This document shows positions 55,201-63,524 of a stretch of DNA of 64,000 bases, piece after piece (the first letter of the stretch is position 1; each line of letters begins with the position of its first letter). The position numbers were made by a program, and so were the translations under genes. Source of the stretch: JAJCYK01 sp965224285 (GTDB taxonomy: Bacteria; Bacteroidota; Bacteroidia; Cytophagales; Cyclobacteriaceae); assembly GCA_965224285.1 (NCBI GenBank), contig OZ245043.1:1736001-1800000 (forward strand). Direction: 5' to 3'. The notes beneath the pieces are model-generated. The model was not told where the DNA came from, made no database searches, and worked only from the letters and a program-made list of their open reading frames with translations.

Positions 55201-55781
55201 ATCCGGGAAGAATTCATACCCTGTTTAACATCCAGATGCCGAATATTATGGGAATGTGATTCTCTAAATTCCGGAATCGATGCTGGAGTAGGTTTGGGAT
55301 GCCGACTGGGAATATCAACTAACTTAACAGGAGTTCTCATATAGGCTGACATACTCTCCCGATCACCTGAGTCGCCGCTGGTGGACAGGCCCTGCGGTGG
55401 TTCAAAGGAGTGAACATTTTGGCTATTTAACGGTACTATTTTTATCCTATCTGATAGGGGATATCTGTTGCTTTGAAAATCAATTACCCTAGGGTTGCCC
55501 GCTTTCAAAAGTTCTTGTTGAAGCTCAGATGAAACATAAAGCTTACCGTCTAATTCTACTGGAACTCCGCTGATCAGAGTATCACCAGTTGGTGTCACAA
55601 GGGGTTTTACAGGTTCCCCTTTAACCGGATGTGTGGAATAACCTGGTGATGTGTTTAATGCGCAATACACTGGTGGATTATAAATCTCCGGCGGCATTGC
55701 TTGAGATCCATCTTCCAGTCGATCGCATGCCGCAGGAATAACAGTGAGAAGTATTAACCAAAACCGTTTAAATACTGACAT
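52275..55781 (-). CDS. Two-component propeller sensor fused to adenylate cyclase
   Basis: The 1168-residue protein has a lipoprotein-like signal (VIPAAC, Cys19), a linker, then many Reg_prop repeats of the type GNIWIGTENGLSRL (about 190-760) forming two propellers. A Y_Y_Y-like beta domain (about 815-900, YSYKIPGASDFWSPATDEAK), a membrane helix (about 925-942) and a coiled coil follow. The class III cyclase (about 990-1165) has FADFKEFTN (Asp), LEKIQTVGDAYLAAGG (Lys and Asp) and YDVFGDTVNVAARIE (Asp, Asn, Arg). It senses an extracellular ligand, probably a glycan, and makes cAMP. This replaces the histidine kinase of the usual hybrid sensors. A lipid-anchored N-terminus together with a membrane span is unusual. 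Confidence 0.9.
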   Translation of the reverse strand: MSVFKRFWLILLTVIPAACDRLEDGSQAMPPEIYNPPVYCALNTSPGYSTHPVKGEPVKPLVTPTGDTLISGVPVELDGKLYVSSELQQELLKAGNPRVIDFQSNRYPLSDRIKIVPLNSQNVHSFEPPQGLSTSGDSGDRESMSAYMRTPVKLVDIPSRHPKPTPASIPEFRESHSHNIRHLDVKQGMNSSRINGLIQDNRGDLWFGTHGGGVTRYNGETFRFYTTEHGLNDNIIRSIYEDSKGNIWFITWTEGISIFDGRSFFDLSTNELLADQGINAIVEDRQGNIWLGSETGICKYDGSELTCISELSGLSLDVTSIIETKDGLLWFGTHSIGLVSYDGNEFTRYSHNEGLSSDDILSLLEDNQGHIWIGANDQGLCRFDGSSFIYYSDKEGFNARSISALLEDSHGDIWIGTNNDGLFKFNGEWFTGYTTREGLSDNTINSIIEDRDHQIWVGTKDGGVNVVKQNSFVHLTSLDQLDANHIRAIQEDGSGNYWFTSWGGGVIYNDGQKLYQYTTKQGLPDNTIWDMCIDEQDRKWFGGAGGLTMFDGSQFLNLLPNFHILSLLQDQNGTFWIGTAGKGLLRYDGDKLLQYSAKEGFNGDNIWSMTEDKQGNLWIATWGGNGVAKYDGTHFTFYTEKEGLIHSDIWSVMEDRRGNMWFGSYGEGISVFDGNGFLNITKSHGLPNNIVSSMIEDQDGNIWIGTENGLSRLEFEPDQVLVRDQIDELGKFPFRIINYSRNDGLIAEDFNVHSVYLDSRDQIWWGTGKSLVRLNLRNHQEENLIASASLVQIEIRGMFLDYGLLNDSTIGKITYGDIPAFSNLPNDLIVPYQQNHLTFHFTTNNIAFPHQNLYSYKIPGASDFWSPATDEAKADYRNIPYGEHKILISAAGSDKQWSQPMEYSFTVLPPWWQTWWARIAYIILGITFITGIIRWRTANIKKKQKILERLVVERTAEVVEQKKRSDELLLNILPANVARELKETGKIEPVHFEEVSILFADFKEFTNIVASIPSKKLIYELNDIFQSFDDIVEKRGLEKIQTVGDAYLAAGGLPDPDPEHARKCVVAAKDMIDYLSTRNQQNSIKWKVRIGIHSGPITAGVVGKKKFAYDVFGDTVNVAARIESASDEGRINISAYTHDLIKSHFICEYRGKINAKGKGDLDMYFVNV

Positions 55782-56053
55782 TTACATTATGTATATTGCT
55801 GGTTTTGGGAAGGTCCCCTTAAGTAATTGATTAATTGAGGTTTAAAATAGCATTTATTCGCGCTTTAATCAATTATGGGGATTCGCAATCATACAAGTAA
55901 TGTACTGGTGATTTGTTGGACAGCCATCTGACTACTTCAACTGCTTATAATATATCCAATCAGATCTGGCCGAAGATCCAATTCCGCTTTCCGGATGACA
56001 ATAAGCTACGCCATATAATTAATGGGTGTGTGCCGGGTATATTCACTAATGAA

Positions 56054-56488
56054 TCATGTGTTCTTTATCAGCCAGCGCTCCTGAATTAATTCTTTAAGAA
56101 TGGTATAAATGCGCATGGGAGTATCACGTTTTTTCAATATATACCTATCTGCCCCCTCCAGGGTAAAACTGTTAATAGTGGAAAAATCGCTGTAACTGGT
56201 TACTATGATTTTATAGGCAGCAGGGCATACGGTATTGATTTCTTTTAATAGATCAAGGCCATTGAGTGAATGCTCATCATTACCGCCCGTTAAATCATAA
56301 TCCAAAATAAAAATGTTGGTTTCGGGGTCTAAGCATTCCATACACTCTTCCCCGGAGGTGAGATGTATAATTGACACATCACTTTGTGGAATCAAATTTT
56401 CGGCAATCTGACTGACGTATTTTCTTAAAATCTCTCCATAAAAAGGATCGTCTTCCACAATTACTATCTTAGCCTTTGTCATTGTCAT
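56054..56488 (-). CDS. Single-domain response regulator
   Basis: The 144-residue protein has the receiver domain: EDD (Asp13-Asp14), phosphoacceptor Asp63 in FILDYDL, Thr97 in IIVTSYSD and Lys119 in YILKKRD. No output domain follows, so it acts through protein contacts or as a phosphate relay. It lies 68 bases downstream of the Hpt gene, its probable phosphate partner. Confidence 0.9.
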   Translation of the reverse strand: MTMTKAKIVIVEDDPFYGEILRKYVSQIAENLIPQSDVSIIHLTSGEECMECLDPETNIFILDYDLTGGNDEHSLNGLDLLKEINTVCPAAYKIIVTSYSDFSTINSFTLEGADRYILKKRDTPMRIYTILKELIQERWLIKNT

Positions 56489-56556
56489 TTTAAAAAATTT
56501 GGTGGATGTACATAAAAGTTTTTTATCGCCAAATGCAGACTACATTTCGATCCGGT

Positions 56557-56997
56557 TTAAAACCTTGACCTCTTTAGGTTCCGGAGATCTAAAATAATCT
56601 TAGGTCTTACCTGGGCGTAAATATCACAAACTTGAGTTACCAATGGTATTATGGCGTTTTGGTCATGAACTGCTGCGGATTTAATTTTAATTTCCTTCAA
56701 GAGCTTAGCCAACTTATTTAAGCTTAAGTATTCAGATGAAGGAATCAGTTTATGTGCCATGGCGCCAGCCCGTTCCCAGTCATTCCGATTACAGGATGCT
56801 TGTAGTGCTAAAATGTCATGGTCGGCATTCTCCAAAAAAATTTGGAGCATTTCTATAACAATATTGAGGTTGCCTCCTGCCAACTTTTGCAGGTTATCTA
56901 AAGCATAATCTTGATCATAGCTGTTGTGCGATTGAGAACTTAGCAGCTCTCTTGACTTGTCAGCCCCGGATCGGTTTTCAAAACTCCTTCTTAACAT
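56557..56997 (-). CDS. Histidine phosphotransfer (Hpt) protein
   Basis: About 146 residues from the ATG at 56997; a longer frame to 57102 has a poor N-terminus. The Hpt four-helix bundle is recognisable: LDNLQKLAGGNLNIVIEMLQ, then RAGAMAHKLIPSSEYL with the phosphoacceptor His82. It relays phosphate between sensor receivers and response regulators. It precedes a single-domain receiver gene by 68 bases. Confidence 0.82.
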   Translation of the reverse strand: MLRRSFENRSGADKSRELLSSQSHNSYDQDYALDNLQKLAGGNLNIVIEMLQIFLENADHDILALQASCNRNDWERAGAMAHKLIPSSEYLSLNKLAKLLKEIKIKSAAVHDQNAIIPLVTQVCDIYAQVRPKIILDLRNLKRSRF

Positions 56998-57327
56998 GAT
57001 TAACTGAAAAATCAAATAACGATCCAACCAGGTGAAATGATATAATCTGTTTGAAAAACTTGGTTTTAATGGGCAATAGGGCACATTTTGGATTACCTGC
57101 AATAAATTTCAACACATTTGCTATTACAGTAATGGGGAAATCCTCTACATTTTGAGGAAGTTTATATCTGAGTAGGAATATGCCCTAAACTACTCACCAG
57201 GCTACCGGCAGGCACCATGAAGTTTAGTGCAACCGGTAATTCATAGGGTTGAGGGGAAGCAGATGTCCTCTTTAACACCTAGATGTGGATCAACGAAGCG
57301 GAGCGCTAAACCTTTCCCTAGTATAAC

Positions 57328-58581
57328 TTAAGGGTATAGCAAATACTTTTTCCTCATTTCCTTATATTCCGAAAGTTCCGGCTCCCAGCTTCTACGGATC
57401 TCCTCTTCCGATGCACCTTTAATAATTTGTTCCCGGAACTGGCCGGAACCGATAAGATACTCGATCACCCCCATCTGATTGCTCAGACTGGAGTCGAAAA
57501 ATTTTTCCGGGTGTGGATGAGCCTGGTACAGTTCCATAATCCAGGATAAATTGATCTGTTTGCTTTGGCGAAGCAGCGAAACGTCATACTCCCGCAGGTC
57601 GATGCCATAGCAGACCTGACCCATGAACAATGGGGTCTCCGCCATACCCTTTATTCCTTCCGGGGTAAAGTTAAACTCATATTTCCCTTTTAGCTCGGGG
57701 CTTCCTATTAGTGCAAATGGAGAATATGTGCCCCGGCCATGGTTCAGATAAGTACCTTCGAACATACAGGTGGATGGATATAGCAATACCGATTGCTGGG
57801 TATTCAAATTTGGTGAGGGATTGATGGGCAACTGGTAGGGCATCTGATGATCATAATTAGCCACTGGTATTATCTCAAGATCACAAACTACTCCGTCTTC
57901 CAGCCATCCTTCGCCGTTGGCCATCCTGGCAAACTCCCCCACCGTAAGCCCATGAGACATGGGCAGAGGAAACATACCAATACCTGACTTGTACTTCATA
58001 TCCAGTACCGGACCGTCGATCAAATAGCCGTTGGGGTTAGGCCGATCCAATATGATCAGTGTCTTCCCGTATTTATAGCAAGCTTCCATCAGCCGGGCCA
58101 AAGCATTAATATTCGTATAAAACCGGCAACCTACATCCTGGAGGTCGTAGATCATTATCTCTACATCAGCTAAATCCTCTTCGGTTGGTTTCTTCTTCTT
58201 TCCATACAAAGAGATTATTGGAATACCGGTAACGGGGTCGGTTTCATCCTGTACGCTAACGCCGGCGCTGGCTGCTCCTCTAAAACCATGCTCAGGACCG
58301 AAAATTTTAACGATATTCACTCCTAACCTCAACAAACTGTCGACCAAATGCTGGTCCTTTATTATTGATGTTTGGTTGGCCATGACCCCTACCTTTTTCC
58401 CTTCAAGCAGCGGCAAATAGCGCTGGGTCTGTTCTGCGCCAGTGAGGATTTCGTTAGATTGAGCCATAGCACCATTGTTTTCTGAAGGTTGGCCGCTGGT
58501 GCACATACTTGCTAAAACTAGGATGCACATCAGGTGCATTTTTTTGATATGAATTGTCAGGCTGCTTATGGCATTTTCCAT
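57328..58581 (-). CDS. namZ: DUF1343 (NamZ-type) exo-beta-N-acetylmuramidase, secreted
   Basis: The 417-residue protein has an N-terminal signal (MHLMCILVLASMCTSGQ, from residue 15) and the DUF1343 core: KVGVMANQTSI, IFGPEHGFRGAASAGVSVQ, IMIYDLQDVGCRFYTNINAL, LIILDRPNPNG and MFEGTYLNHGRGTYSPFAL. The founding member NamZ removes terminal MurNAc residues, so a role in peptidoglycan recycling or scavenging is likely. The gene name is given by family likeness only. Confidence 0.85.
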   Translation of the reverse strand: MENAISSLTIHIKKMHLMCILVLASMCTSGQPSENNGAMAQSNEILTGAEQTQRYLPLLEGKKVGVMANQTSIIKDQHLVDSLLRLGVNIVKIFGPEHGFRGAASAGVSVQDETDPVTGIPIISLYGKKKKPTEEDLADVEIMIYDLQDVGCRFYTNINALARLMEACYKYGKTLIILDRPNPNGYLIDGPVLDMKYKSGIGMFPLPMSHGLTVGEFARMANGEGWLEDGVVCDLEIIPVANYDHQMPYQLPINPSPNLNTQQSVLLYPSTCMFEGTYLNHGRGTYSPFALIGSPELKGKYEFNFTPEGIKGMAETPLFMGQVCYGIDLREYDVSLLRQSKQINLSWIMELYQAHPHPEKFFDSSLSNQMGVIEYLIGSGQFREQIIKGASEEEIRRSWEPELSEYKEMRKKYLLYP

Positions 58582-58941
58582 AGTTATCAGTTATTAGGAT
58601 ACTCCAGATCAAAATAGAAAATTGCCCATTTTTTTGATAAACTAAAAGCAATGCGTCAGAGAACTATATTATTGGTGTTGGCCTGTTTTCTAAGAAAAAA
58701 TGCATTTCAGGGAATAATTGAAATCGCTTTTCTAATGATGAAAAGTCTAAAAATTCACTGAGGCAACGTGGGCCACCACCTGAACCCTTCCATCTTATGA
58801 GGCCCAATATCTCAAAGGCAATTGACGCGGTATCCAGAAACTATGAACAGAATCCTGGTTATCCCGGTAACTGGTTGTATTACAAAATTGTAAGGAAGAA
58901 CAAAGCTGCGCTATCTAGTGGGTTTGTTTTTTTAATACTTT
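58582..58941. other. Intergenic region without recognised features
   Basis: This ~360-base stretch separates two leftward genes. A short rightward frame (58797-58988) has no recognisable content and runs into the next gene's 3' end. No palindrome, RNA gene or clear promoter was seen, apart from probable promoter sequence for the DUF1343 gene. Confidence 0.4.
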
Positions 58942-60381
58942 TTATTCACCAAAAGTATCTGCTGACATTTTATAAGCTTCCATGGTAATGAAATATTTGG
59001 TCAGCATATTAACCTGTTCCCATTCCGGTAGTTGACCATCCTCCATATACTGTAAGAATTTTTCCATTACCTGGCTGAAATGAGCTTCATGTCCCACTCT
59101 TAATTCTGCGGGGATTACAATTTCCCATCCTCCCTGTGTGATATTTTTGCTCAAGCCCGGGTACTTCGAAGTTAACTGTTGGATGCGGTTTTCCAGTTGC
59201 GCTTCGAATTCTACACTATCAATGTTACCGACTGGTTCCACATATAAAGTGGGAACATAGTTTTGAGCAGCATCCTGACGAATAACCAGATTTGCCCCGG
59301 TGCCTCTCATTATAGAGAAGTGCGTATCACCTGACCCTTCGGGGGCTTGGTAATTCCAAATTACCGATACTTTGCCAAAAATATCCCGGGTAGTGAAAAT
59401 AAATTCACCATTTGAAAATACATTTAGCAACGAGTCCTTCTTTAGGTATTTCTTCAAGTAATCAGGATATTCCGCTAATCCTGTCACCTTTTCGAACTCA
59501 TTTCTACTCATAACCGTGCCCCACTGCCTGGATCGGACCACCCCGACTTCATTTTTATGCACCGGCTGATCAGGAAAGCACTCCCACAAAATTAAATCGA
59601 CTAAGTGCGTTGAAACGTCTACTATGCCCGCCCCTTCTTGTTCTATGTCAAAAAACCAGGGAGGACGCGTTAGAGGTTTGCCGGCCACGCTCTTTGAAAA
59701 ATGGTGCACACTTTCTTTGGATATAGCCGGATTATCCATAGACCCCTTTTCCATTTCCCCGAATATGTCGGCAAAGCCTGAAAGTTCCTTTTGAAGGACA
59801 GTAGTGATCTCGAAACGCTCGGTCATCATGTCATATATCAGCAGTCCTTGTTGATTGGCTATATGAAATGCTTCCTGTAACAAAGGGTACTTATCCGGAT
59901 TGATTACCATTGGTTTATCCGCCAGGACATTTATGCCAGCTTGAACCGCCGCAAGGATATAATCAGTTTTTTTGGCATTATTTCCTGCCACCACCATCAC
60001 ATTACCCGGCTTGTCCGATAGCATTTTTTCCAAATAATCACTACCCCGATAGGTAACTTCACGCCACTTTGTAGGGTGGTCTTGGCGGTTGTTGAATTGA
60101 TCAATTCTGTTCAGGTGATCTTGTAATTCCGGTCCTTCAGGAGCATATACATGCACCAAAGGATCCACCTGCGGGTACATGGATTTTTGTACCAGTGATG
60201 CGTGAAAGTGCCCGGGCGCAACAGTCATCAACTTAATTTCTCCAGGCTGGCCCATAGATTCCGCGGCTTGCTGTTCTGTGGTATTTTGATTATCTGTTTT
60301 CTTTTGACTACAGGAAGCTAGCAGTATAACCAACCCCAGGGTGAAATAAAAATGTTTCCAATGACCAGCAAATAGCTCCAT
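58942..60381 (-). CDS. Gfo/Idh/MocA lipoprotein with oxidoreductase C-terminal domain
   Basis: The 479-residue protein has a lipoprotein signal (LLASC, Cys24) and a divergent NAD-binding part (KLMTVAPGHFHASLVQKSMY, VMVVAGNNAKK, VLADKPMVI). The long C-terminal region (PPWFFDIEQEGAGIVDVSTH, WNYQAPEGSGDTHFSIMRGT) is of the PF16490 type found in Bacteroidota. It probably handles oxidised sugars. It lies 53 bases after the next Idh gene in the same direction. Confidence 0.85.
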   Translation of the reverse strand: MELFAGHWKHFYFTLGLVILLASCSQKKTDNQNTTEQQAAESMGQPGEIKLMTVAPGHFHASLVQKSMYPQVDPLVHVYAPEGPELQDHLNRIDQFNNRQDHPTKWREVTYRGSDYLEKMLSDKPGNVMVVAGNNAKKTDYILAAVQAGINVLADKPMVINPDKYPLLQEAFHIANQQGLLIYDMMTERFEITTVLQKELSGFADIFGEMEKGSMDNPAISKESVHHFSKSVAGKPLTRPPWFFDIEQEGAGIVDVSTHLVDLILWECFPDQPVHKNEVGVVRSRQWGTVMSRNEFEKVTGLAEYPDYLKKYLKKDSLLNVFSNGEFIFTTRDIFGKVSVIWNYQAPEGSGDTHFSIMRGTGANLVIRQDAAQNYVPTLYVEPVGNIDSVEFEAQLENRIQQLTSKYPGLSKNITQGGWEIVIPAELRVGHEAHFSQVMEKFLQYMEDGQLPEWEQVNMLTKYFITMEAYKMSADTFGE

Positions 60382-60434
60382 AAGCTACTCATTTCAAGAT
60401 TACCAATTTAACTTATTAACCGAATACAGGACTT

Positions 60435-61859
60435 TTATCCACGTGCCAAGGCATCACTGTGTAGATAACCCCATGGCGCTCGTTGCGATCGCGACAACAT
60501 ACTATTTGCTTCTTCATCATTCAAAAATCTCTCTTGCTTAGGATCCCATTGGAGTTTACGGGGTAATTTCATAGCGATATGGCTGATCAAACAAACCGTA
60601 CAAGTCCGGTGGCCCATTTCCGCAGGTGAAATAGGCTCTTTTCTGGACTCTATGCAATCCAACCAGTTGCCGTGTTGCTCTTCACTATGATATAGGTGGA
60701 TCTCATTTTCCCCGATCTTCGATGTCAATATATCGGGGTTGCTGGCATCCAACGCCTTGCTGTTATTAGCTTGGTCCACCGGATCGCTGGCAGTTGCGGA
60801 ATAATTCCCTCTTGATACAAATATCCAGCCTTCCGTTCCCTCATATCTAATACCATTGGGGTAACCGCCGCTTATGAACATATCAATACCTTTTTCATAC
60901 CTGGCCTTCACCATGAAATCGCCATGTACATCCCACAGACCTGACCTGGGGAATTGGGCTATAGCTTCTACTTCCACCGGTCCGGTGTATTCAGTATCCA
61001 TTCCCCAATGTGCAGAGTCAATATGGTGCTGACCCCACCCGGTGATCATACCCGCTCCGAACTGCTCACATCTAAGCCAACCCGGACGGCTGCCAATTTT
61101 ATCCTGTGAATGGACCCGCATCTCGGTGTAATATGCTTCCGGCGTAGAACCCAGCCACATATCATAATTTAAATTAGCCGGAACAGGCATTTCTTCGGCC
61201 TCCGGACCAGCCGGATCGCCGGGCAGTCCAATTTTTACTGTATGTAGTTTGCCTATTCTTCCGTTGCGCACCAGTTCAGCTGCTATCCTAAACTGAGGTG
61301 ATGAACGTTGTTGGGTTCCTACCTGTAAAACAACCCCGTGTTGCTTAACCACATCACTCATGGCTCTACCCTCCGCAACGGTTAAGGAGGTAGGCTTTTG
61401 TAGATATATATCCTTACCGGCCACTGCAGCCTCCATGGCCGGTTGGGCATGCCAGTGATCAGGAGTACTGATAATTACCGCATCCAAGTCCTTGTCCAGT
61501 AACATCTCTCGATAATCTTGAAAAGTATTTACTTTCAGGTAGTTCTTTTTCCCGGTTTTTTCCGCATACCAACCCTCCACAAATGCCTTTCCTTGCTGGG
61601 CGCGATCGCTGTCTACATCACTTATGGCAATTACCTTGGTCCGATCATACTGCATGGTACCCGGCAGATCATGGCCGTGAGCAATACGCCCGAAACCAAT
61701 CTGCCCGATATGAATGGAGTTACTGGGAGCATTTTTACCAAAAACAGAGGCGGGAACAATAGTCGGTCCCATGACTAGGCTGCTGCCGGCAATGGCTAAT
61801 TTTTTTAAGGAGTTTCTACGCGAGATCTTTTGCTTTGCGGGATTATTTTTCTTTTTCAT
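60435..61859 (-). CDS. Gfo/Idh/MocA oxidoreductase with Tat signal
   Basis: The 474-residue protein has a twin-arginine signal (SRRNSLKKLAIAG) and the NAD(P)-binding motif IGFGRIAHGHDL. The usual LQKPTSLTVAEG (Lys of the EKP-type motif), GQHHIDSAHW and a C-terminal domain with EISPAEMGHRTC follow. The cofactor is carried through the Tat system into the periplasm, and the enzyme probably oxidises a sugar there. It lies 38 bases after the DUF6807 gene and is followed by a second Idh gene. Confidence 0.9.
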   Translation of the reverse strand: MKKKNNPAKQKISRRNSLKKLAIAGSSLVMGPTIVPASVFGKNAPSNSIHIGQIGFGRIAHGHDLPGTMQYDRTKVIAISDVDSDRAQQGKAFVEGWYAEKTGKKNYLKVNTFQDYREMLLDKDLDAVIISTPDHWHAQPAMEAAVAGKDIYLQKPTSLTVAEGRAMSDVVKQHGVVLQVGTQQRSSPQFRIAAELVRNGRIGKLHTVKIGLPGDPAGPEAEEMPVPANLNYDMWLGSTPEAYYTEMRVHSQDKIGSRPGWLRCEQFGAGMITGWGQHHIDSAHWGMDTEYTGPVEVEAIAQFPRSGLWDVHGDFMVKARYEKGIDMFISGGYPNGIRYEGTEGWIFVSRGNYSATASDPVDQANNSKALDASNPDILTSKIGENEIHLYHSEEQHGNWLDCIESRKEPISPAEMGHRTCTVCLISHIAMKLPRKLQWDPKQERFLNDEEANSMLSRSQRAPWGYLHSDALARG

Positions 61860-61897
61860 AGTGCTTTAAATCTTCGTTTCTTATTGGTTAATGTTGA

Positions 61898-63154
61898 CTA
61901 TTGTAGCAGTACTTGCGGTGGATTTGCATAATCATTCCAGTAATTCTCAGCTTTAGTGCTATCTATTGATCCATCGTAGATCATCATGCGGTATTTCAAA
62001 ATATAGGTCTCACCGGGAACCAACTGCCAATCCCGGTCCTGTGCCGGGTTAAAATTAACAAATACATTTTCCTTACCGTCATTCATACCTGTAGGCCAAA
62101 TACGCAATTGTTCCGGAAAATTAAAATTATCAGGATGGGTCATCATCACCAGTCCGGAATTACCCGAGTTTGAGGATCCGTTGATATCTATCCAACGTGC
62201 CCTGGTGGCATTGGCATCCGATTTGTCTTTACCCTCTGAAGTTAGAAGATCTGTATTGTCATCGTTCCAGTGTTCACTTGCTCTTATGCTAAATCCCTGA
62301 TATCGATATTCCAGAATGGTTAGTGGACTTTCGGTAGCACAGCTAAGCTCGGAAACAAAATCTACCAGCCAAACCGATTGCGATGGATCTGCATTCCATA
62401 TTCTTAGCTTCCATTGCTCGTCCAACGCTGCCCTGGACTCTTCATGGGCAGAGTCTGGCAGCACCACGTGTTCATGAGAAGCCTTGAGATCAGCAAAAAC
62501 CTGCCCTTCGGTCGCCGAGGGCGCCTCGTTCACATTCACTGTACCTTGTTGTTTGTTCAGGTTCCAAAAATCAACTTCTTGTGCTTCAAATTCAGTATGG
62601 GTCCAGGGATTCCAAATTCCGTAATGATGGTAATGATCCGGAGGTTGAATTCGGGTAAGGACTGTTCCCTGTGGAGACCATAAAGGGTGAATGTATCCTC
62701 CCCGGCGATAATTTTCCGAAACTCCCTCCGGCACTGGGGTCAGCCCGTAGTGATAAGCCAACACTTTTTTACCGGCAATATCAAATTGAATGGCTTCACG
62801 ATTATCAGTTACCTTGACCGTCTGAAACGATTGCGATGAACTGGCGTTCCTCAGCTCAAAACTTCTGGATTCTCCAGCCAGGGTCTTTCCGTCCAGGACC
62901 CACCATAGAAGGCCTTCCCCTGATTCTAATTGAACAGGTACTTCTCTGGCCTCTTCGTCTGTGATCTCAAACAGCTGGTAGCTATCCTCAAACGAATCCA
63001 AAGTTAAATCGGATACATCCGCGGAGACAGGTGTATTAATTCTGTCATATTCTCCTGCATTAACCGTAAAGGTGGCTACCGGGTCCGGTGGTGAATTCAT
63101 AGTACAAGCTACCACTATTATCAGTAATGAGATCATTATTGCCCTGGGTCTCAT
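61898..63154 (-). CDS. DUF6807 (PmoA) lipoprotein
   Basis: The 418-residue protein has a lipoprotein signal (VVACT, Cys17) and the PmoA/DUF6807 domain: LAYHYGLTPVPEG, RRGGYIHPLWSPQGTVLTRI, PDHYHHYGIWNPWTHTEFE. The family accompanies sugar-oxidoreductase clusters; its chemistry is not firmly known. The gene leads a leftward operon with two Gfo/Idh genes. Confidence 0.88.
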   Translation of the reverse strand: MRPRAIMISLLIIVVACTMNSPPDPVATFTVNAGEYDRINTPVSADVSDLTLDSFEDSYQLFEITDEEAREVPVQLESGEGLLWWVLDGKTLAGESRSFELRNASSSQSFQTVKVTDNREAIQFDIAGKKVLAYHYGLTPVPEGVSENYRRGGYIHPLWSPQGTVLTRIQPPDHYHHYGIWNPWTHTEFEAQEVDFWNLNKQQGTVNVNEAPSATEGQVFADLKASHEHVVLPDSAHEESRAALDEQWKLRIWNADPSQSVWLVDFVSELSCATESPLTILEYRYQGFSIRASEHWNDDNTDLLTSEGKDKSDANATRARWIDINGSSNSGNSGLVMMTHPDNFNFPEQLRIWPTGMNDGKENVFVNFNPAQDRDWQLVPGETYILKYRMMIYDGSIDSTKAENYWNDYANPPQVLLQ

Positions 63155-63524
63155 AATCTAACTTATTTAATTCAATAGCGCTGACTACAATTTAACTATA
63201 TTTTCAAACACCCTTTAGACTAAACCCCTCGTCAATAGTGGTAGGCATTTACCGGTGAAAATTTTTAAAGTGTCATCCATCGGATAGTCTTCTATGGTAC
63301 AGTTGCGCTCAAGCGTGGGGGAGGTCAATCCTGAATAAATCCGGTATTAGCTATCAATAGCAATCAACCGATTACGTATTTAATAACTTCTTATTATACA
63401 AAAATGCAATAATCAACCTTTTTATTAGGAGCAAAAATTTAACTTGAGAGTAATAATAACCGACAGGACATTTATCAGGATTTATCACATTTAAATAGTA
63501 AATGAAACCCCAAATTGGGTTGAA
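63155..63524. other. Divergent promoter region DUF6807 / ThuA
   Basis: This ~370-base AT-rich stretch lies between divergent genes of the same sugar-processing theme. It should hold both promoters. No exact TAnnTTTG box or strong palindrome was found near the starts. Confidence 0.4.

Noticed and set aside
58797..58988. 63-residue rightward frame
   Set aside because: No recognisable content, runs into the convergent gene's end, and no promoter-like sequence was seen.
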